Below, in pieces: positions 34,914-45,093 of a DNA stretch of 64,000 nt (the stretch's first letter is position 1; each line of letters opens with the position of its first letter). A program made the position numbers and the translations under genes. The DNA is from an uncultured Candidatus Actinomarina sp. (GTDB taxonomy: Bacteria; Actinomycetota; Acidimicrobiia; Actinomarinales; Actinomarinaceae), in contig CACAND010000002.1 of assembly GCA_902533795.1 (NCBI GenBank), positions 110,469-174,468 on the forward strand. The letters are read 5' to 3'. The notes below the pieces were generated by a model. That model ran no database searches and had not been told where the DNA came from. It was given only the letters and a program-made list of their open reading frames with translations.

Positions 34914-36948
34914 CTTCTCCTAAGACTTCAATTACATCGCCTTGTTTTATATCTTTATAATCAGATAAACCTATTCCACATTCAAGTCCTTCATTAACAG
35001 TCTCAACATTGTCTTTAAACCTTCTTAATGAGACAATACTTCCTTCATAAATTACTACCCCATCTCTAAGGAGTCGGGCTTTAGCATCTAAGTCAACTTT
35101 TCCTTCGGCTACAACAGAACCAGCTACAACACCAACTTTAGGTGCTCTAAAAGTTGTTTGAACATTCACCATGCCAATAACAGTTTCTTCTGTTTTGACG
35201 GTAAGCTGTCCACGAACTGCCTCGCTAATATCATCAATAAGTTCGTAAATAATATTATATGTTCTTATATCTATTCCCTTACTTTGTCCCATATTTCTTG
35301 CCTGACTATCAGGTCTTACATTAAATCCAACAATTAATGATCCTGTTGCCCCAGCAAGATCAACATCTGATAATACAATCCCTCCGACAGCAGCATGAAC
35401 AATTTGGATATTTACATCACCATCTGAAAGTTTTAGTAAGCTGTCCTTTATAGCTTCTACCGAACCGTTTGTATCTGCTTTTACAATTATATTTATTGTA
35501 TTTAATTCACCTTCTTGAAGAAGTTGCATCATTTCAGAAACTCTTGATTCAACGGTATAACTTGTATCATCAAATTCCTTTAATTTATTTTTGTTTTCTT
35601 CTGCCTTACTCTTTGCAAGTTTTTGATTTTTGGTTGCTACAAATTGATCTCCCGCGATGGGTGAATCGTCCCAACCTATAATGTCAGCTGGTGATCCAGG
35701 AGTTACTGATTTTAAAGTCTTTCCATTGTGATCAAAAATAGATTTCACTCTGCAAAATGCTGATCCAGCATATATAAAATCACCTGATTTCAATGTGCCT
35801 CTTTTTACAATTATTGTTGCAACATTTCCTTTGCCTACTTCCATCCTCGATTCAATAATGAATCCAGAAGGTTCAGAATCATAATTACTTTTTAATTCTT
35901 CTATCTCTGCGACTAAATTAAGCGTCTCTAGTAGATCATCAATACCATCACCTGTAATGGCTGATATTTGCACTACTGGAACATCTCCTCCAAGGTCTTC
36001 TGAAACTACTTCATATTTTGTTAGATCAGCTTTTACAAGTGCGGGATTTGCATCTGGTAAATCACATTTGTTTATAGCAACAATCATTGGCACATCAGCA
36101 GCTTTTGTATGATTTATAGCTTCAACAGTTTGCGGCATAATACCATCGTCTGCTGCTACAACTAGGACGACAATATCTGTAACATCAGCTCCCCTTGCTC
36201 TCATTTGTGTAAATGCCTCATGACCAGGTGTATCTATGAAAGTAACGCTTCCAGAATCACTTGTAACATTATATGCTCCAACATGTTGAGTAATTCCACC
36301 AGCTTCGCCAGAGGCCACTTTTTCTTTTCTTATATAATCTAAAAGACTTGTTTTTCCATGATCTACATGGCCCATAACAGTAATAATTGCAGGCCTTGAT
36401 TTTAAGGAACTTTCATCATCATCAAAATCTTCAGATTGAATTATATCTGATCGTTTAATTTCAATTTTTTCAATAAATTCTGGGATTGCACTATATTTTT
36501 CAAATAATTTTTCAATTTCTTCATTTTGAAGATTAGAAGTAATTGACTGCATAATCCCTAAGGACATTAGGTCTCCAACTACTGTTGTAGCATCAGTGTC
36601 AAAAATCAAAGATATATCTTCAGGTGTTGATCCTTCTGTAATTTCAATAATATTGACTTCTACATCATTTTCTTCAAGAACAGGATCATCTTCTTTAATC
36701 GGTTGATCAATATTTTCTTCTTGGGAATCGTCAATATTTTCCACTTGAGGATCTTTATTTTCCTCTTTAGGATCTTCAGAAGTGGTCGATTCTTCATTAA
36801 TTGCTAAAACCAATAATTCTTCATCTTCTGGAGTAAGGCCTGAAGAAGCTGTTTTAACTTCAAAACCTAGTTCTTTAGCTTTATGTAAAACATCTGCAGA
36901 TGCAATATCAAGTTCTTTAGCTATTTGGTGAATTCGTTTTTTTGCCAT
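34903..36948 (-). CDS. infB: Translation initiation factor IF-2
   Basis: 681 residues, shorter than most actinobacterial IF-2 because the N-terminal region is reduced: one IF2_N domain (RIHQIAKELDIASADVL), then a roughly 75-residue acidic linker. The GTPase domain starts near 185 with GHVDHGKTS, then DTPGHEAF and NKCD. Domains II, III and IV follow. It binds initiator tRNA and, in organisms with leaderless mRNA, is central to their initiation. It follows nusA after 7 bases; the ylxR gene often found between them is absent. Confidence 0.96.
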   Translation of the reverse strand: MAKKRIHQIAKELDIASADVLHKAKELGFEVKTASSGLTPEDEELLVLAINEESTTSEDPKEENKDPQVENIDDSQEENIDQPIKEDDPVLEENDVEVNIIEITEGSTPEDISLIFDTDATTVVGDLMSLGIMQSITSNLQNEEIEKLFEKYSAIPEFIEKIEIKRSDIIQSEDFDDDESSLKSRPAIITVMGHVDHGKTSLLDYIRKEKVASGEAGGITQHVGAYNVTSDSGSVTFIDTPGHEAFTQMRARGADVTDIVVLVVAADDGIMPQTVEAINHTKAADVPMIVAINKCDLPDANPALVKADLTKYEVVSEDLGGDVPVVQISAITGDGIDDLLETLNLVAEIEELKSNYDSEPSGFIIESRMEVGKGNVATIIVKRGTLKSGDFIYAGSAFCRVKSIFDHNGKTLKSVTPGSPADIIGWDDSPIAGDQFVATKNQKLAKSKAEENKNKLKEFDDTSYTVESRVSEMMQLLQEGELNTINIIVKADTNGSVEAIKDSLLKLSDGDVNIQIVHAAVGGIVLSDVDLAGATGSLIVGFNVRPDSQARNMGQSKGIDIRTYNIIYELIDDISEAVRGQLTVKTEETVIGMVNVQTTFRAPKVGVVAGSVVAEGKVDLDAKARLLRDGVVIYEGSIVSLRRFKDNVETVNEGLECGIGLSDYKDIKQGDVIEVLGEVEV

Positions 36949-36955
36949 TTAATAC

Positions 36956-37975
36956 TTACTCTTCTTCTTGCTTTGGTTCTTCCTCCTCTGGAGGTGAATC
37001 TCCCAGACCTTCAATATCAATTTTGTATCCAGTAAGCTTCGCAGCAAGACGAGCATTTTGACCTTCTTTTCCAATAGCCAATGATAGTTGTGAATCTTTA
37101 ACAATTACTTTTGCTGATTGTGTATGTTCATCAATAATGACTTCATCAATATCAGCTGGTCCCAACGCTTCGATTATAAATCTTACTTTGTCTTCTCTCC
37201 ATTCAACTACATCTAATTTTTCACCTTTTAACTCATTTACTATCTGTCTGACCCGGGATCCTCTTGAACCAACACACGCACCTTTTGGATCAACATTTGG
37301 ATCGTTTGAAAAAACAGCTATTTTTGTTCTACTTCCTGCTTCTCTTGCAATAGCACGTAGTTCAACTGTTCCATCGGTGAGTTCGGGTACTTCTAGTTCC
37401 AACATTCTTTGAACAAATTCGCCACGGTTTCTACTTACAACAATTGGTATTCCTTTTGCATCTTCCCGTACCTCAGTAATTAAAGCTTTTATTCTGTTTC
37501 CTCTTTCGAGTCTTTCAAATGGGATTCTTTCACTTGATGGAATAACTGCTTCAGCATCTTGTAGATCTATAATGGTCTGATTGAATCTTGCATCAAATTG
37601 AGTAACGATTCCAGTTACTAACTCACCTTCTCTTCCAATATAAGCGTCAAGAACAGTTGCTCTTTTTGCGTCACGTACTTTTGTAGACATCATTTGCTTA
37701 AATGATTGTGCGGCAATCCTACCAAAATCAGAATCACTTATATCAGGCTCCCACTCCTTAATCACATTTCCATCAACATCCAGTTCTTGTGCATACACAG
37801 TAATTTGTCCACTCTCAGGATCTAAAGTTACTCTTGCTTCTTCTGCAGCACCAGGGATTCTCATATATGCCGATCTAAATGCAGAAACCAAAGCTTCATA
37901 CATACTTTCTACTGCAACACCTTTATCAAGAGCTAAAGATTCTATTGCTTGTTTAATATCACTTCCTAATTGCAT
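36956..37975 (-). CDS. nusA: Transcription termination/antitermination factor NusA
   Basis: 339 residues with the NusA N-terminal domain, an S1 domain (EGELVTGIVTQFDARFNQTI) and two KH domains (GACVGSRGSRVRQIV, LAIGKEGQNARLAAKL), and an acidic end. It modulates pausing and intrinsic termination. It lies 7 bases after rimP. A terminator hairpin just upstream of rimP may let NusA control its own operon. Confidence 0.95.
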   Translation of the reverse strand: MQLGSDIKQAIESLALDKGVAVESMYEALVSAFRSAYMRIPGAAEEARVTLDPESGQITVYAQELDVDGNVIKEWEPDISDSDFGRIAAQSFKQMMSTKVRDAKRATVLDAYIGREGELVTGIVTQFDARFNQTIIDLQDAEAVIPSSERIPFERLERGNRIKALITEVREDAKGIPIVVSRNRGEFVQRMLELEVPELTDGTVELRAIAREAGSRTKIAVFSNDPNVDPKGACVGSRGSRVRQIVNELKGEKLDVVEWREDKVRFIIEALGPADIDEVIIDEHTQSAKVIVKDSQLSLAIGKEGQNARLAAKLTGYKIDIEGLGDSPPEEEEPKQEEE

Positions 37976-37982
37976 AATTACC

Positions 37983-38456
37983 TCAACTGTTTACTTTTTC
38001 TTTAAATTTATCAAAACTAATATTTGCTTTTTTAATATTTTCTAATTCAAAATCAATAGATTTATTATCAATTAATATTTTTATGTCCTTGGTATTTACT
38101 TGGGTCAATATACCAATAAATGTATATACACCATCATGAGGAGTTGAAAGTTTAATTTTTATTTCCTGATTTAAAGCAAGTTCAAAATGTCTATTTGTTT
38201 TTAATGAACGCTCTATTCCAGGGCTGGAAAGAACTAATTCATATGATCCTTTTTCAACTCCTAATTCTTCTATTAATCTTTGAATCTGGTAGTTCAATCT
38301 TTCAAAAATACTTAAACTCAACTCCTCATCAGAAAATATAAATATCTCGATTTTAGAAATGGCTTCATTACCTGCAATATTTAAATCATAAAGTTCTAAA
38401 TCTTCTGATGATAAAAAAGATGAAATGGCAGTGATAATGTTGTCTTTGATCATCAT
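37983..38456 (-). CDS. rimP: Ribosome maturation factor RimP
   Basis: 157 residues. YELVLSSPGIERSLKTNRHF is the RimP signature. The start is fixed by an almost perfect Shine-Dalgarno sequence, GGAGGTGATC, just before the ATG at 38456; a longer frame to 38498 would run through the terminator hairpin and is rejected. It aids 30S assembly and heads rimP-nusA-infB. Confidence 0.93.
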   Translation of the reverse strand: MMIKDNIITAISSFLSSEDLELYDLNIAGNEAISKIEIFIFSDEELSLSIFERLNYQIQRLIEELGVEKGSYELVLSSPGIERSLKTNRHFELALNQEIKIKLSTPHDGVYTFIGILTQVNTKDIKILIDNKSIDFELENIKKANISFDKFKEKVNS

Positions 38457-38458
38457 CT

Positions 38459-38468
38459 GATCACCTCC
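38459..38468 (-). promoter_or_regulatory. Strong Shine-Dalgarno of rimP
   Basis: GGAGGTGATC, fully complementary to the usual 16S rRNA 3' end, ends two bases before the ATG at 38456, and the GGAGGTGA part is spaced four bases from it. It is the strongest ribosome-binding site seen in the window. Confidence 0.85.
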
Positions 38469-38473
38469 ATTCA

Positions 38474-38499
38474 TAAAAAAAGTGGGCTTAGAACCCACT
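38474..38499 (-). terminator. Intrinsic terminator just upstream of rimP, possible NusA-responsive attenuator
   Basis: On the minus strand AGTGGG (38499-38494), a 7-base loop and CCCACT (38486-38481) are followed by a T-run (38480-38475). It lies about 62 bases after the proS stop and ends 18 bases before the rimP start, so it either ends proS transcripts or attenuates rimP-nusA-infB. Confidence 0.8.
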
Positions 38500-38560
38500 A
38501 TTTTGTAGTTAAGTTGTATAAGTTTATATTAACCGATAAATAATTTTAGATAAAGAATAT

Positions 38561-39985
38561 TTAATATGCTTTAGAAAATATTGCAAAATTACCATCATTT
38601 TCTTTAGAGTTAACTGATTTTTCAATTTCTTTATTATTAATTGGGTAACACCGCAATGTCGCACTTGTCTTTTCTTTAACTTTTATTTCATCTTCTTTGT
38701 TTTCGTCCCAATAACATGAAACAAATCCTTTTTTATCATTTAAAGTCTCAATCAGGTCATCATATGAATCAACATGGTAGGTATTTGACTTAACTGTATT
38801 TTCTGAAGTAATAAATAGATTCTTTTGAATATCATTCAGGGTTTTATCTACAACTTTATCGATTCCTTCAAAGGGATATTGATTTTTTGATTCATCATCT
38901 CTTCTATAAATTAATACCGATCCATTATCAATATCTTTTGGACCGACTTCTATGCGGATTGGTACACCTTTTTGCTCCCATTCGTTGAATTTGAATCCAG
39001 GAGATACTTCAGGTCTATCATCAATAAAAACTCTCACATTATCTAATGATTCAATTAACTTGTTTACCGCGTTTAAAACACGTGATCTCTCATCTTCATT
39101 AGGAATGATAGGAACAATAACAACTTGGTGCGGTGCTAGTTCAGGAGGAAGTTTTAATCCTTTATCATCACCATGTGCCATGATAATCATACCAACTAAT
39201 CTTGTACTTACACCCCAACTTGTTTGAAATGGATGTTGTAATTTATTATTTTCATCAGAAAATTTAATATCAAATGCTTTAGAGAAGTTTTGACCAAGCT
39301 CGTGCGAAGTCCCAGCTTGTAGTGCCTTCAAATCGTTCATCATAGCTTCGATTGAATATGTAGTTGTTGCTCCAGCAAATTTTTCCATTTCTGATTTTGT
39401 TCCCTTTACCACTGAAACAGCAGCTATATCTCTTGCAAACTCTTCGTAAATATCAAGCATTTTAAGTGACTCCTCTCTTGCTTCGTCCTCTGTTGCGTGA
39501 GCAGTATGACCTTCCTGCCACAAAAACTCAGAGGTTCTTAGAAAAAGTCTCGTTCTCATTTCCCACCTTACGACATTGGACCATTGATTTATTAACATAG
39601 GTAAGTCTCTATGACTTGATATCCATTTAGAAAACATATAATTGATAATGGTCTCGGAAGTTGGCCTTACAATCAATGGTTCTTCTAACTCTTTTCCACC
39701 GGCATGGGTCACCGTAGCAAGCTCTGGGGAAAAGCCCTCAACATGCTCAGCTTCTTTTTCTATAAAGGATTTTGGGATAAACATTGGAAAATATGCATTT
39801 TGATGTCCTGTTTCTTTAAATCTCTTATCTAAGTAAGCTTGAATGTTTTCCCAGAGTGCATATCCATATGGCTTTATTACCATTGTTCCTTTAACAGGTG
39901 AATAGTCAGCAAGGTCAGCGGATTGAACAATTTCTGTATACCACTGATTGAAATCCTCTGACATAGGGGTTAATTTTTTTACCAT
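38561..39985 (-). CDS. proS: Prolyl-tRNA synthetase, short archaeal/eukaryote-like form
   Basis: 474 residues, the class without the bacterial editing insertion. Class II motifs are seen in IVRPTSETIINYMF, WEMRTRLFLRTSEFLWQEGHTAH and SWGVSTRLVGMIIMAHGDDKG. The C-terminal extension is typical of this ProS type. A TAGAAT six bases before the ATG gives it a promoter separate from ispG, whose stop is 21 bases upstream. Confidence 0.95.
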   Translation of the reverse strand: MVKKLTPMSEDFNQWYTEIVQSADLADYSPVKGTMVIKPYGYALWENIQAYLDKRFKETGHQNAYFPMFIPKSFIEKEAEHVEGFSPELATVTHAGGKELEEPLIVRPTSETIINYMFSKWISSHRDLPMLINQWSNVVRWEMRTRLFLRTSEFLWQEGHTAHATEDEAREESLKMLDIYEEFARDIAAVSVVKGTKSEMEKFAGATTTYSIEAMMNDLKALQAGTSHELGQNFSKAFDIKFSDENNKLQHPFQTSWGVSTRLVGMIIMAHGDDKGLKLPPELAPHQVVIVPIIPNEDERSRVLNAVNKLIESLDNVRVFIDDRPEVSPGFKFNEWEQKGVPIRIEVGPKDIDNGSVLIYRRDDESKNQYPFEGIDKVVDKTLNDIQKNLFITSENTVKSNTYHVDSYDDLIETLNDKKGFVSCYWDENKEDEIKVKEKTSATLRCYPINNKEIEKSVNSKENDGNFAIFSKAY

Positions 39986-39997
39986 ATTTGTATTCTA
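39986..39997 (-). promoter_or_regulatory. Leaderless promoter -10 element of proS
   Basis: Minus-strand TAGAAT (39997-39992), six bases, then ATG at 39985. Confidence 0.6.
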
Positions 39998-40006
39998 TTA
40001 CGTTAA

Positions 40007-41227
40007 CTATTCATTATCTTGATTTGAAGTAATCTCCACTACTGATTTTTTTCTTTCAAGAAAATTATTTATGTCGCCTTGAGAATTTAACAAATCATCA
40101 ACATCTTTTTGTGCAAGTTCCGCTGCATTTTCATCAGCTTTAGCAAGTCTTGCTTCAATGCCTTGTTCAACAATTAATCTAGCTTCATCCAAAAGAGATG
40201 AAACCATTTCCTTTTCATTAACAACTTTTACAACTTCACCTCTTATAAAAAGATGACCCTTATTTTTTCCAGCAGCAATACCTAAATCAGCAGACCTAGC
40301 CTCTCCTGGTCCGTTCACAACACATCCCATTACTGCAACTTGAAGAGGAATGTTTTCATTGTTAAGCGCATTTTGAGCTTCTTCAGCTACTTTGATAACG
40401 TCAACTTCTGCCCTACCACAACTCGGACACGCAATTAGATCTAGAGAATTTCTTTCACGTAAGCCTAAATATTCTAATAATTGGCGACCACTCTTTGCTT
40501 CTTCTACTGGATCTGTAGTTAATGAATAACGAATAGTGTCACCGATTCCCTCATTTAATAATGTTCCAATACCTGCAGTTGATTTAATTAATCCGCCTGG
40601 AAGAGGGCCTGCTTCGGTAACTCCAAGATGTAATGGATAATTTACTTTTTCAGCTAATAAACGATAAGACTCAATCATTAATGGAACATTTGAGTGTTTC
40701 ACAGAAATTTTTATGTCATTAAAATCCACATCTTCTAAATACCTAAGTTCCTTGAGTGCTGACTCTACTAACGCCTCCGGTGTAGAATCTCCATATTTTT
40801 CAAGCAAATCTTTATCAAGGGAGCCACCATTTACACCAATTCGAATCGGTATATTTGCATCTAAGGCTGCTTTAGCTACATCTTTTATTTGTGATTCTTT
40901 GCGTATGTTTCCAGGATTTAACCTCAACCCATCTACCCCTGCTTCTATAGCTGCAAGTGCAAGTTTATATTGAAAATGAATGTCAGCAATTATTGGTACT
41001 GGACTTCTTTTAGTAATTTCAACAAGTCCTTTAGCAGCATCAATATCATTACATGTCACCCTCACAATATCTGCTCCATTTGAAGCTATCTCATAAATTT
41101 GTGCAAGAGTTCCTTCAACATCTTTTGTTTTTGTTGTTGTCATAGATTGAACAGATATTGGAAAGTCAGAACCAACTCCGACTTTACCTACGGATAATTG
41201 TGAAGTTTTTCTTCTATTTATTTTCAT
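40007..41227 (-). CDS. ispG: 4-hydroxy-3-methylbut-2-enyl diphosphate synthase IspG (GcpE)
   Basis: 406 residues. The TIM-barrel N-terminus has [16 protein letters not shown] and LRLNPGNI; the C-terminal 4Fe-4S ligands lie in [12 protein letters not shown] and [11 protein letters not shown]. It makes HMBPP in the MEP isoprenoid pathway. An acidic tail of about 40 residues follows. The ATG overlaps the rseP stop by four bases. Confidence 0.95.
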   Translation of the reverse strand: MKINRRKTSQLSVGKVGVGSDFPISVQSMTTTKTKDVEGTLAQIYEIASNGADIVRVTCNDIDAAKGLVEITKRSPVPIIADIHFQYKLALAAIEAGVDGLRLNPGNIRKESQIKDVAKAALDANIPIRIGVNGGSLDKDLLEKYGDSTPEALVESALKELRYLEDVDFNDIKISVKHSNVPLMIESYRLLAEKVNYPLHLGVTEAGPLPGGLIKSTAGIGTLLNEGIGDTIRYSLTTDPVEEAKSGRQLLEYLGLRERNSLDLIACPSCGRAEVDVIKVAEEAQNALNNENIPLQVAVMGCVVNGPGEARSADLGIAAGKNKGHLFIRGEVVKVVNEKEMVSSLLDEARLIVEQGIEARLAKADENAAELAQKDVDDLLNSQGDINNFLERKKSVVEITSNQDNE

Positions 41228-42324
41228 AAGTTAATTGGTTGAGTTATATCTAGATAAAATGCTGTTATTCCAATAAAGACAAAGACAAAAATTACTAATG
41301 CTGCAATAGGATAAAGTTTCTTATCAGGAATTTTCTTACCAGTAATACCCTCTATTACAGATAATAAAACTCTTCCGCCATCAAGTGGTATTAGAGGTAT
41401 AGCATTAAACACTGCTAAAAATACATTTACAAAAGCAAGCAAACTAAAAAGGTTGACATAGCCATTGTCAGCAATTTGACTTCCTGCTTGAGCCAGACCA
41501 ATTGGACTAAGTGGTCGAGACTCGTCCGGAATTTCTTGACCAGAATATGTACCTAACAAAGTTCGTATATTTTCAGGACTTAATAGGGTAAAAATTCCAT
41601 CAACCGCTGCCAAAGTCATTTCATATTCAAGCTTTGTTGAAAAAATTGCCGAATTAATAATTCCAACATTTTGTTGCTCTATTACTGGAGATACTCCAAG
41701 ATATCCAAAATCATTACCATTTATATTTCTTGATTCCAAAACTGTAGTTGTAAGATATGTGCCACCATTTCTTATATACTTTATAGACACTTCTTTATTG
41801 GGATTAATTTCAATAATTTCTACTAGATCTTCCCATGAATCAACATTCAAACCGTTGAATTGAGTGATAGTGTCTCCAGGTTTTAGTCCAGCAAATTCAG
41901 AAGGAGATAATTTTTCATTATTTACAGATTGACCAATAGTATCAATTTGAAGTGTTGGTTGAGTAACTCCATTGAAAATAAATATTGAAAATAAAATAAT
42001 CCATGCAGTGATAAAATTAACAATTATTCCAGCAGAAGCAATAAACAACTTTGTAGTCCATTTGGAGGTATGAAATAATTCATCATCAGCATAATCTTTA
42101 GTTTCTTCAGATTCATCCATCCCAGGTATTTTTACATAGCCACCAAAAGGAATCCCCTTAAGGCCATATTCAGTACCATTTTTTTTAAAAGAAAATATTT
42201 TTGGACCAAATCCCACAAAAAATTCAGAAACCGCTACTTTTGAAAATCTAGCAGCAAAATAATGACCTGCTTCATGCATAACAACAAAAAAAGTAAGCAT
42301 TAATATCGTTAATAAACCGTTCAT
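41224..42324 (-). CDS. rseP: Site-2 protease RseP/Rip1-type M50 metalloprotease
   Basis: 366 residues. HEAGH at 17-21 lies in the first membrane helix, a PDZ domain spans about 130-200, and the C-terminal metal ligand is in [12 protein letters not shown]. It cleaves membrane-bound anti-sigma factors or signal-peptide remnants. It is in the usual order cdsA-rseP-ispG. Confidence 0.93.
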   Translation of the reverse strand: MNGLLTILMLTFFVVMHEAGHYFAARFSKVAVSEFFVGFGPKIFSFKKNGTEYGLKGIPFGGYVKIPGMDESEETKDYADDELFHTSKWTTKLFIASAGIIVNFITAWIILFSIFIFNGVTQPTLQIDTIGQSVNNEKLSPSEFAGLKPGDTITQFNGLNVDSWEDLVEIIEINPNKEVSIKYIRNGGTYLTTTVLESRNINGNDFGYLGVSPVIEQQNVGIINSAIFSTKLEYEMTLAAVDGIFTLLSPENIRTLLGTYSGQEIPDESRPLSPIGLAQAGSQIADNGYVNLFSLLAFVNVFLAVFNAIPLIPLDGGRVLLSVIEGITGKKIPDKKLYPIAALVIFVFVFIGITAFYLDITQPINL

Positions 42325-42340
42325 ATAATCATTATCTCAT

Positions 42341-43246
42341 TTAAAAATTTAAATAGTAAAAGTGAAATACTATTAACAAAAATGGAAAGCTGATTAAGTA
42401 GGAGTCTATTCGGTCAAGGAGACCACCATGACCAGGAAATATAGTACCCGAATCTTTCACGTTTATAGATCTCTTTATTTTGGACATGAAAAGATCACCG
42501 AGTACACCAAAAAATATAAAAAATACCGAAATAAATAACGATTGTAAAAATGGTTTATCAAGGTTTATCGTTATATTAAAAGTCATAAACAAAGAGCCTA
42601 TTAATAGACCAGCCAAAAATCCTTCAATTGTTTTATTTGGAGAAATATTTTCTGCGAGTTTTCTTCTACCTATCCTTTTTCCTATCTCATAAGCAAATAT
42701 ATCTGATATGGAAATTGAAAGAATTGAGAAATAAACAAAAATAAGTTCTTCATATCTAACTAATGTAGCTAATGAAGCGATGCCAATTGAAAACCATGAA
42801 TGAAAAACAATTGCGCTTCCAAACTTATCGTATATTGCATAATTTGTAAAAAAACCTAAATATATTATCAAACCAAGGGGGAAGATAAAATATGGAACAA
42901 TTATGTCTGACAAATCATAAAAATATACAACAATTAAGGGAGCGAGTGCAGAAAAAAGTAAAAGTGGATATGGTATAAAAATACTGTATTCAAATAAATC
43001 AAACCATTCTTTTGCAGCAATAAAAGCTATTAGGATCAATAGAATAAAAGCGCTTAACTTATTTAGAAAAAACAGGGACAAAACAGCAAACAGAATTATT
43101 CCAGTAATAATCCTTTGATTTTTATTTTCATCATTTGATGGATCATCAATTGTAACTTCTTTTTCGACGGGTAACTCAACTACACCAGGCCAAAAAGTTC
43201 CATCTTCATCAGAAGAAAAGAAAAACTTAAACTTCAAGTAACTCAT
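42341..43246 (-). CDS. cdsA: Phosphatidate cytidylyltransferase CdsA
   Basis: 301 residues from the ATG at 43246; another in-frame ATG at 43273 is possible but would overlap frr by 47 rather than 20 bases. An N-terminal acidic soluble segment of about 50 residues precedes about eight membrane helices. The signature is VKDSGTIFPGHGGLLDRID. It makes CDP-diacylglycerol. A TAAAAT eight bases before the ATG may allow some separate transcription. Confidence 0.9.
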   Translation of the reverse strand: MSYLKFKFFFSSDEDGTFWPGVVELPVEKEVTIDDPSNDENKNQRIITGIILFAVLSLFFLNKLSAFILLILIAFIAAKEWFDLFEYSIFIPYPLLLFSALAPLIVVYFYDLSDIIVPYFIFPLGLIIYLGFFTNYAIYDKFGSAIVFHSWFSIGIASLATLVRYEELIFVYFSILSISISDIFAYEIGKRIGRRKLAENISPNKTIEGFLAGLLIGSLFMTFNITINLDKPFLQSLFISVFFIFFGVLGDLFMSKIKRSINVKDSGTIFPGHGGLLDRIDSYLISFPFLLIVFHFYYLNF

Positions 43247-43778
43247 TTTCTTTAATTTTATAGAGTTCATCAATTTTACTTACGAACTTATCAGTAAGTT
43301 CTTGAATTTTTGATTCATACCTTTTAATCTCATCAGCTGGTAAATCGTCTTTTAATTCGTTAATTTTATCTATTCCTGATCTTCTGTGTGAACGTATTGA
43401 AACTTTTGTATCTTCAGATGCTTTAGAAGCCACTTTTGATAATTCTTTTCTTCTTTCTTCAGATAATGGAGGAATTGGAATTCTTATTATCTCACCATCG
43501 GTTGCAGGATTTAATCCTATGTCTGCATTTTGTATAGCTTTTTCTATCTCTTCAAAAGAACTCTTATCAAATGGTTGAATAACTAAGAGCCTGGGATCTG
43601 GAACGCTAACGGAAGCTAATTGTTGAAGTGGTGTTTTCGTACCGTAGTAATCTACTTGTATACTCGTAACCAAATTTGGATTTGCACGACCAGTTCTAAT
43701 CTTTCCAAATTCTTCAATAAGATGTTCTATTGAAATTGTCATTTCAAGTTCTATATCGGTAATAATATCTTCTGACAT
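43227..43778 (-). CDS. frr: Ribosome recycling factor
   Basis: 183 residues, standard length. FGKIRTGRANPNLV, VDYYGTKTPLQQLASV and the C-terminal RRSGIDKINELKDDL define RRF. It splits post-termination ribosomes with EF-G. It lies two bases after pyrH. Confidence 0.96.
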   Translation of the reverse strand: MSEDIITDIELEMTISIEHLIEEFGKIRTGRANPNLVTSIQVDYYGTKTPLQQLASVSVPDPRLLVIQPFDKSSFEEIEKAIQNADIGLNPATDGEIIRIPIPPLSEERRKELSKVASKASEDTKVSIRSHRRSGIDKINELKDDLPADEIKRYESKIQELTDKFVSKIDELYKIKENELLEV

Positions 43779-43780
43779 AA

Positions 43781-44482
43781 TTATTTAATAAATGTTCCCA
43801 TTTCTTCACCTTTAAGAACTTTATATATATTTTCTTCGACTGTTCCGTTAAATACTCTTATGGGCATACTATTTTCTTCACATAGTGTTATGGCAGTTAA
43901 GTCCATAACTGACAATTTTTTATCTAGAACTTCTTTATAAGAGAGTTCATTTAAAAATTTAGCATTTGAATCTTTTTCTGGATCTTTATCATATACACCA
44001 TCAACTCTTGTAGATTTTAGAACAATCTGAGCTTCAATTTCAGCTGCTCTCAAGGAAGCTGCTGTATCAGTTGTGAAATATGGATTTCCAGTTCCAGCTG
44101 CAAAAATTACAACTCTTCCTTTTTCTAAGTGCCTTATTGCTCTTAATCTAATATAGGGTTCTGCGACAGACGTCATAGTTATTGCTGACTGAACCCTTGT
44201 ATTTATTCCTTTTTTATCAAGTGCATCTTTAAGTGCAATTGCATTTATAACGGTGGCCAACATTCCCATATAATCAGCATTTGCTTGAGCCATATTTTTG
44301 GCAGATTCACTGACGCCTCGAAAAAAGTTACCACCACCAACAACAACGCCAATCTCTATTCCATCATTGCTCGCTCTTGCGATTTCGTCAGCAATTCTAG
44401 TTAGTGTGCTTGACTCAATCCCAAAGTTGGTTTCATCATCAGCAAAAGATTCTCCAGATAGTTTTAATAAAACTCTGGGCAT
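43781..44482 (-). CDS. pyrH: Uridylate kinase (UMP kinase)
   Basis: 233 residues of the amino-acid-kinase fold. [33 protein letters not shown] and [13 protein letters not shown] are diagnostic. It makes UDP for nucleotide synthesis. It sits in the conserved order rpsB-tsf-pyrH-frr, two bases after tsf. Confidence 0.96.
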   Translation of the reverse strand: MPRVLLKLSGESFADDETNFGIESSTLTRIADEIARASNDGIEIGVVVGGGNFFRGVSESAKNMAQANADYMGMLATVINAIALKDALDKKGINTRVQSAITMTSVAEPYIRLRAIRHLEKGRVVIFAAGTGNPYFTTDTAASLRAAEIEAQIVLKSTRVDGVYDKDPEKDSNAKFLNELSYKEVLDKKLSVMDLTAITLCEENSMPIRVFNGTVEENIYKVLKGEEMGTFIK

Positions 44483-44484
44483 CT

Positions 44485-45093
44485 TTAGCTACCAACTTCT
44501 AAATGCGAAAATTGTTTAATATAAATTCTTTCACCAAGCTTTCCAGACATTTCATCAATCATTATGCCAACTTTTCCTTCATATATTTCAGGATTACAAA
44601 AAGTTTGTTCATTTAGAACATTATCGTTGAAAAATGAGCTGATTTTACCTTCGATTATTTTCTCCATAACTTCTTGAGGCTTCCCATCATTTTCTGACTG
44701 TTTAGCAATAATTTCTTTTTCTTCTTGAATTTTATCTTCAGGAATATCATCAATATTTAAATATGAAGGCTTCATTGCTGCAACATGCATTGCAATTTGC
44801 TTTGCAATATCCTTGAACTCTTCAGATTTAGCAACAAAATCTGTTTCACAAGCTAATTCAACTAAAACTCCAGCTACAGCTCTATCTTGCTGAAAATGTA
44901 TATACTCCCCGATTGTTCCTTGGTTTGCGTCTCTGTCAGATCTTTTTTTTGAATCAGCAAGTCCTTTTTCTCGAAGGTACTTTACAGCGGCATCAAAGTC
45001 ACCATTTGATTCCTTCAAAGCTTCTTTAGCGTCCATCATGCCAGCGCCTGACATGTCTCTTAATTTTTTAACGTCGGATGCTGATATATTCAT
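44485..45093 (-). CDS. tsf: Translation elongation factor Ts, short form
   Basis: 202 residues, about the size of the shorter EF-Ts of Thermus and chloroplasts and shorter than E. coli (283). [13 protein letters not shown] in the UBA-like N-terminus and [13 protein letters not shown] in the core are present. It exchanges GDP on EF-Tu. The ATG overlaps the rpsB stop by four bases. Confidence 0.95.
   Translation of the reverse strand: MNISASDVKKLRDMSGAGMMDAKEALKESNGDFDAAVKYLREKGLADSKKRSDRDANQGTIGEYIHFQQDRAVAGVLVELACETDFVAKSEEFKDIAKQIAMHVAAMKPSYLNIDDIPEDKIQEEKEIIAKQSENDGKPQEVMEKIIEGKISSFFNDNVLNEQTFCNPEIYEGKVGIMIDEMSGKLGERIYIKQFSHLEVGS

Noticed and set aside
38457..38498. N-terminal extension of rimP to 38498
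   Set aside because: The extra codons lie in the terminator and Shine-Dalgarno region.
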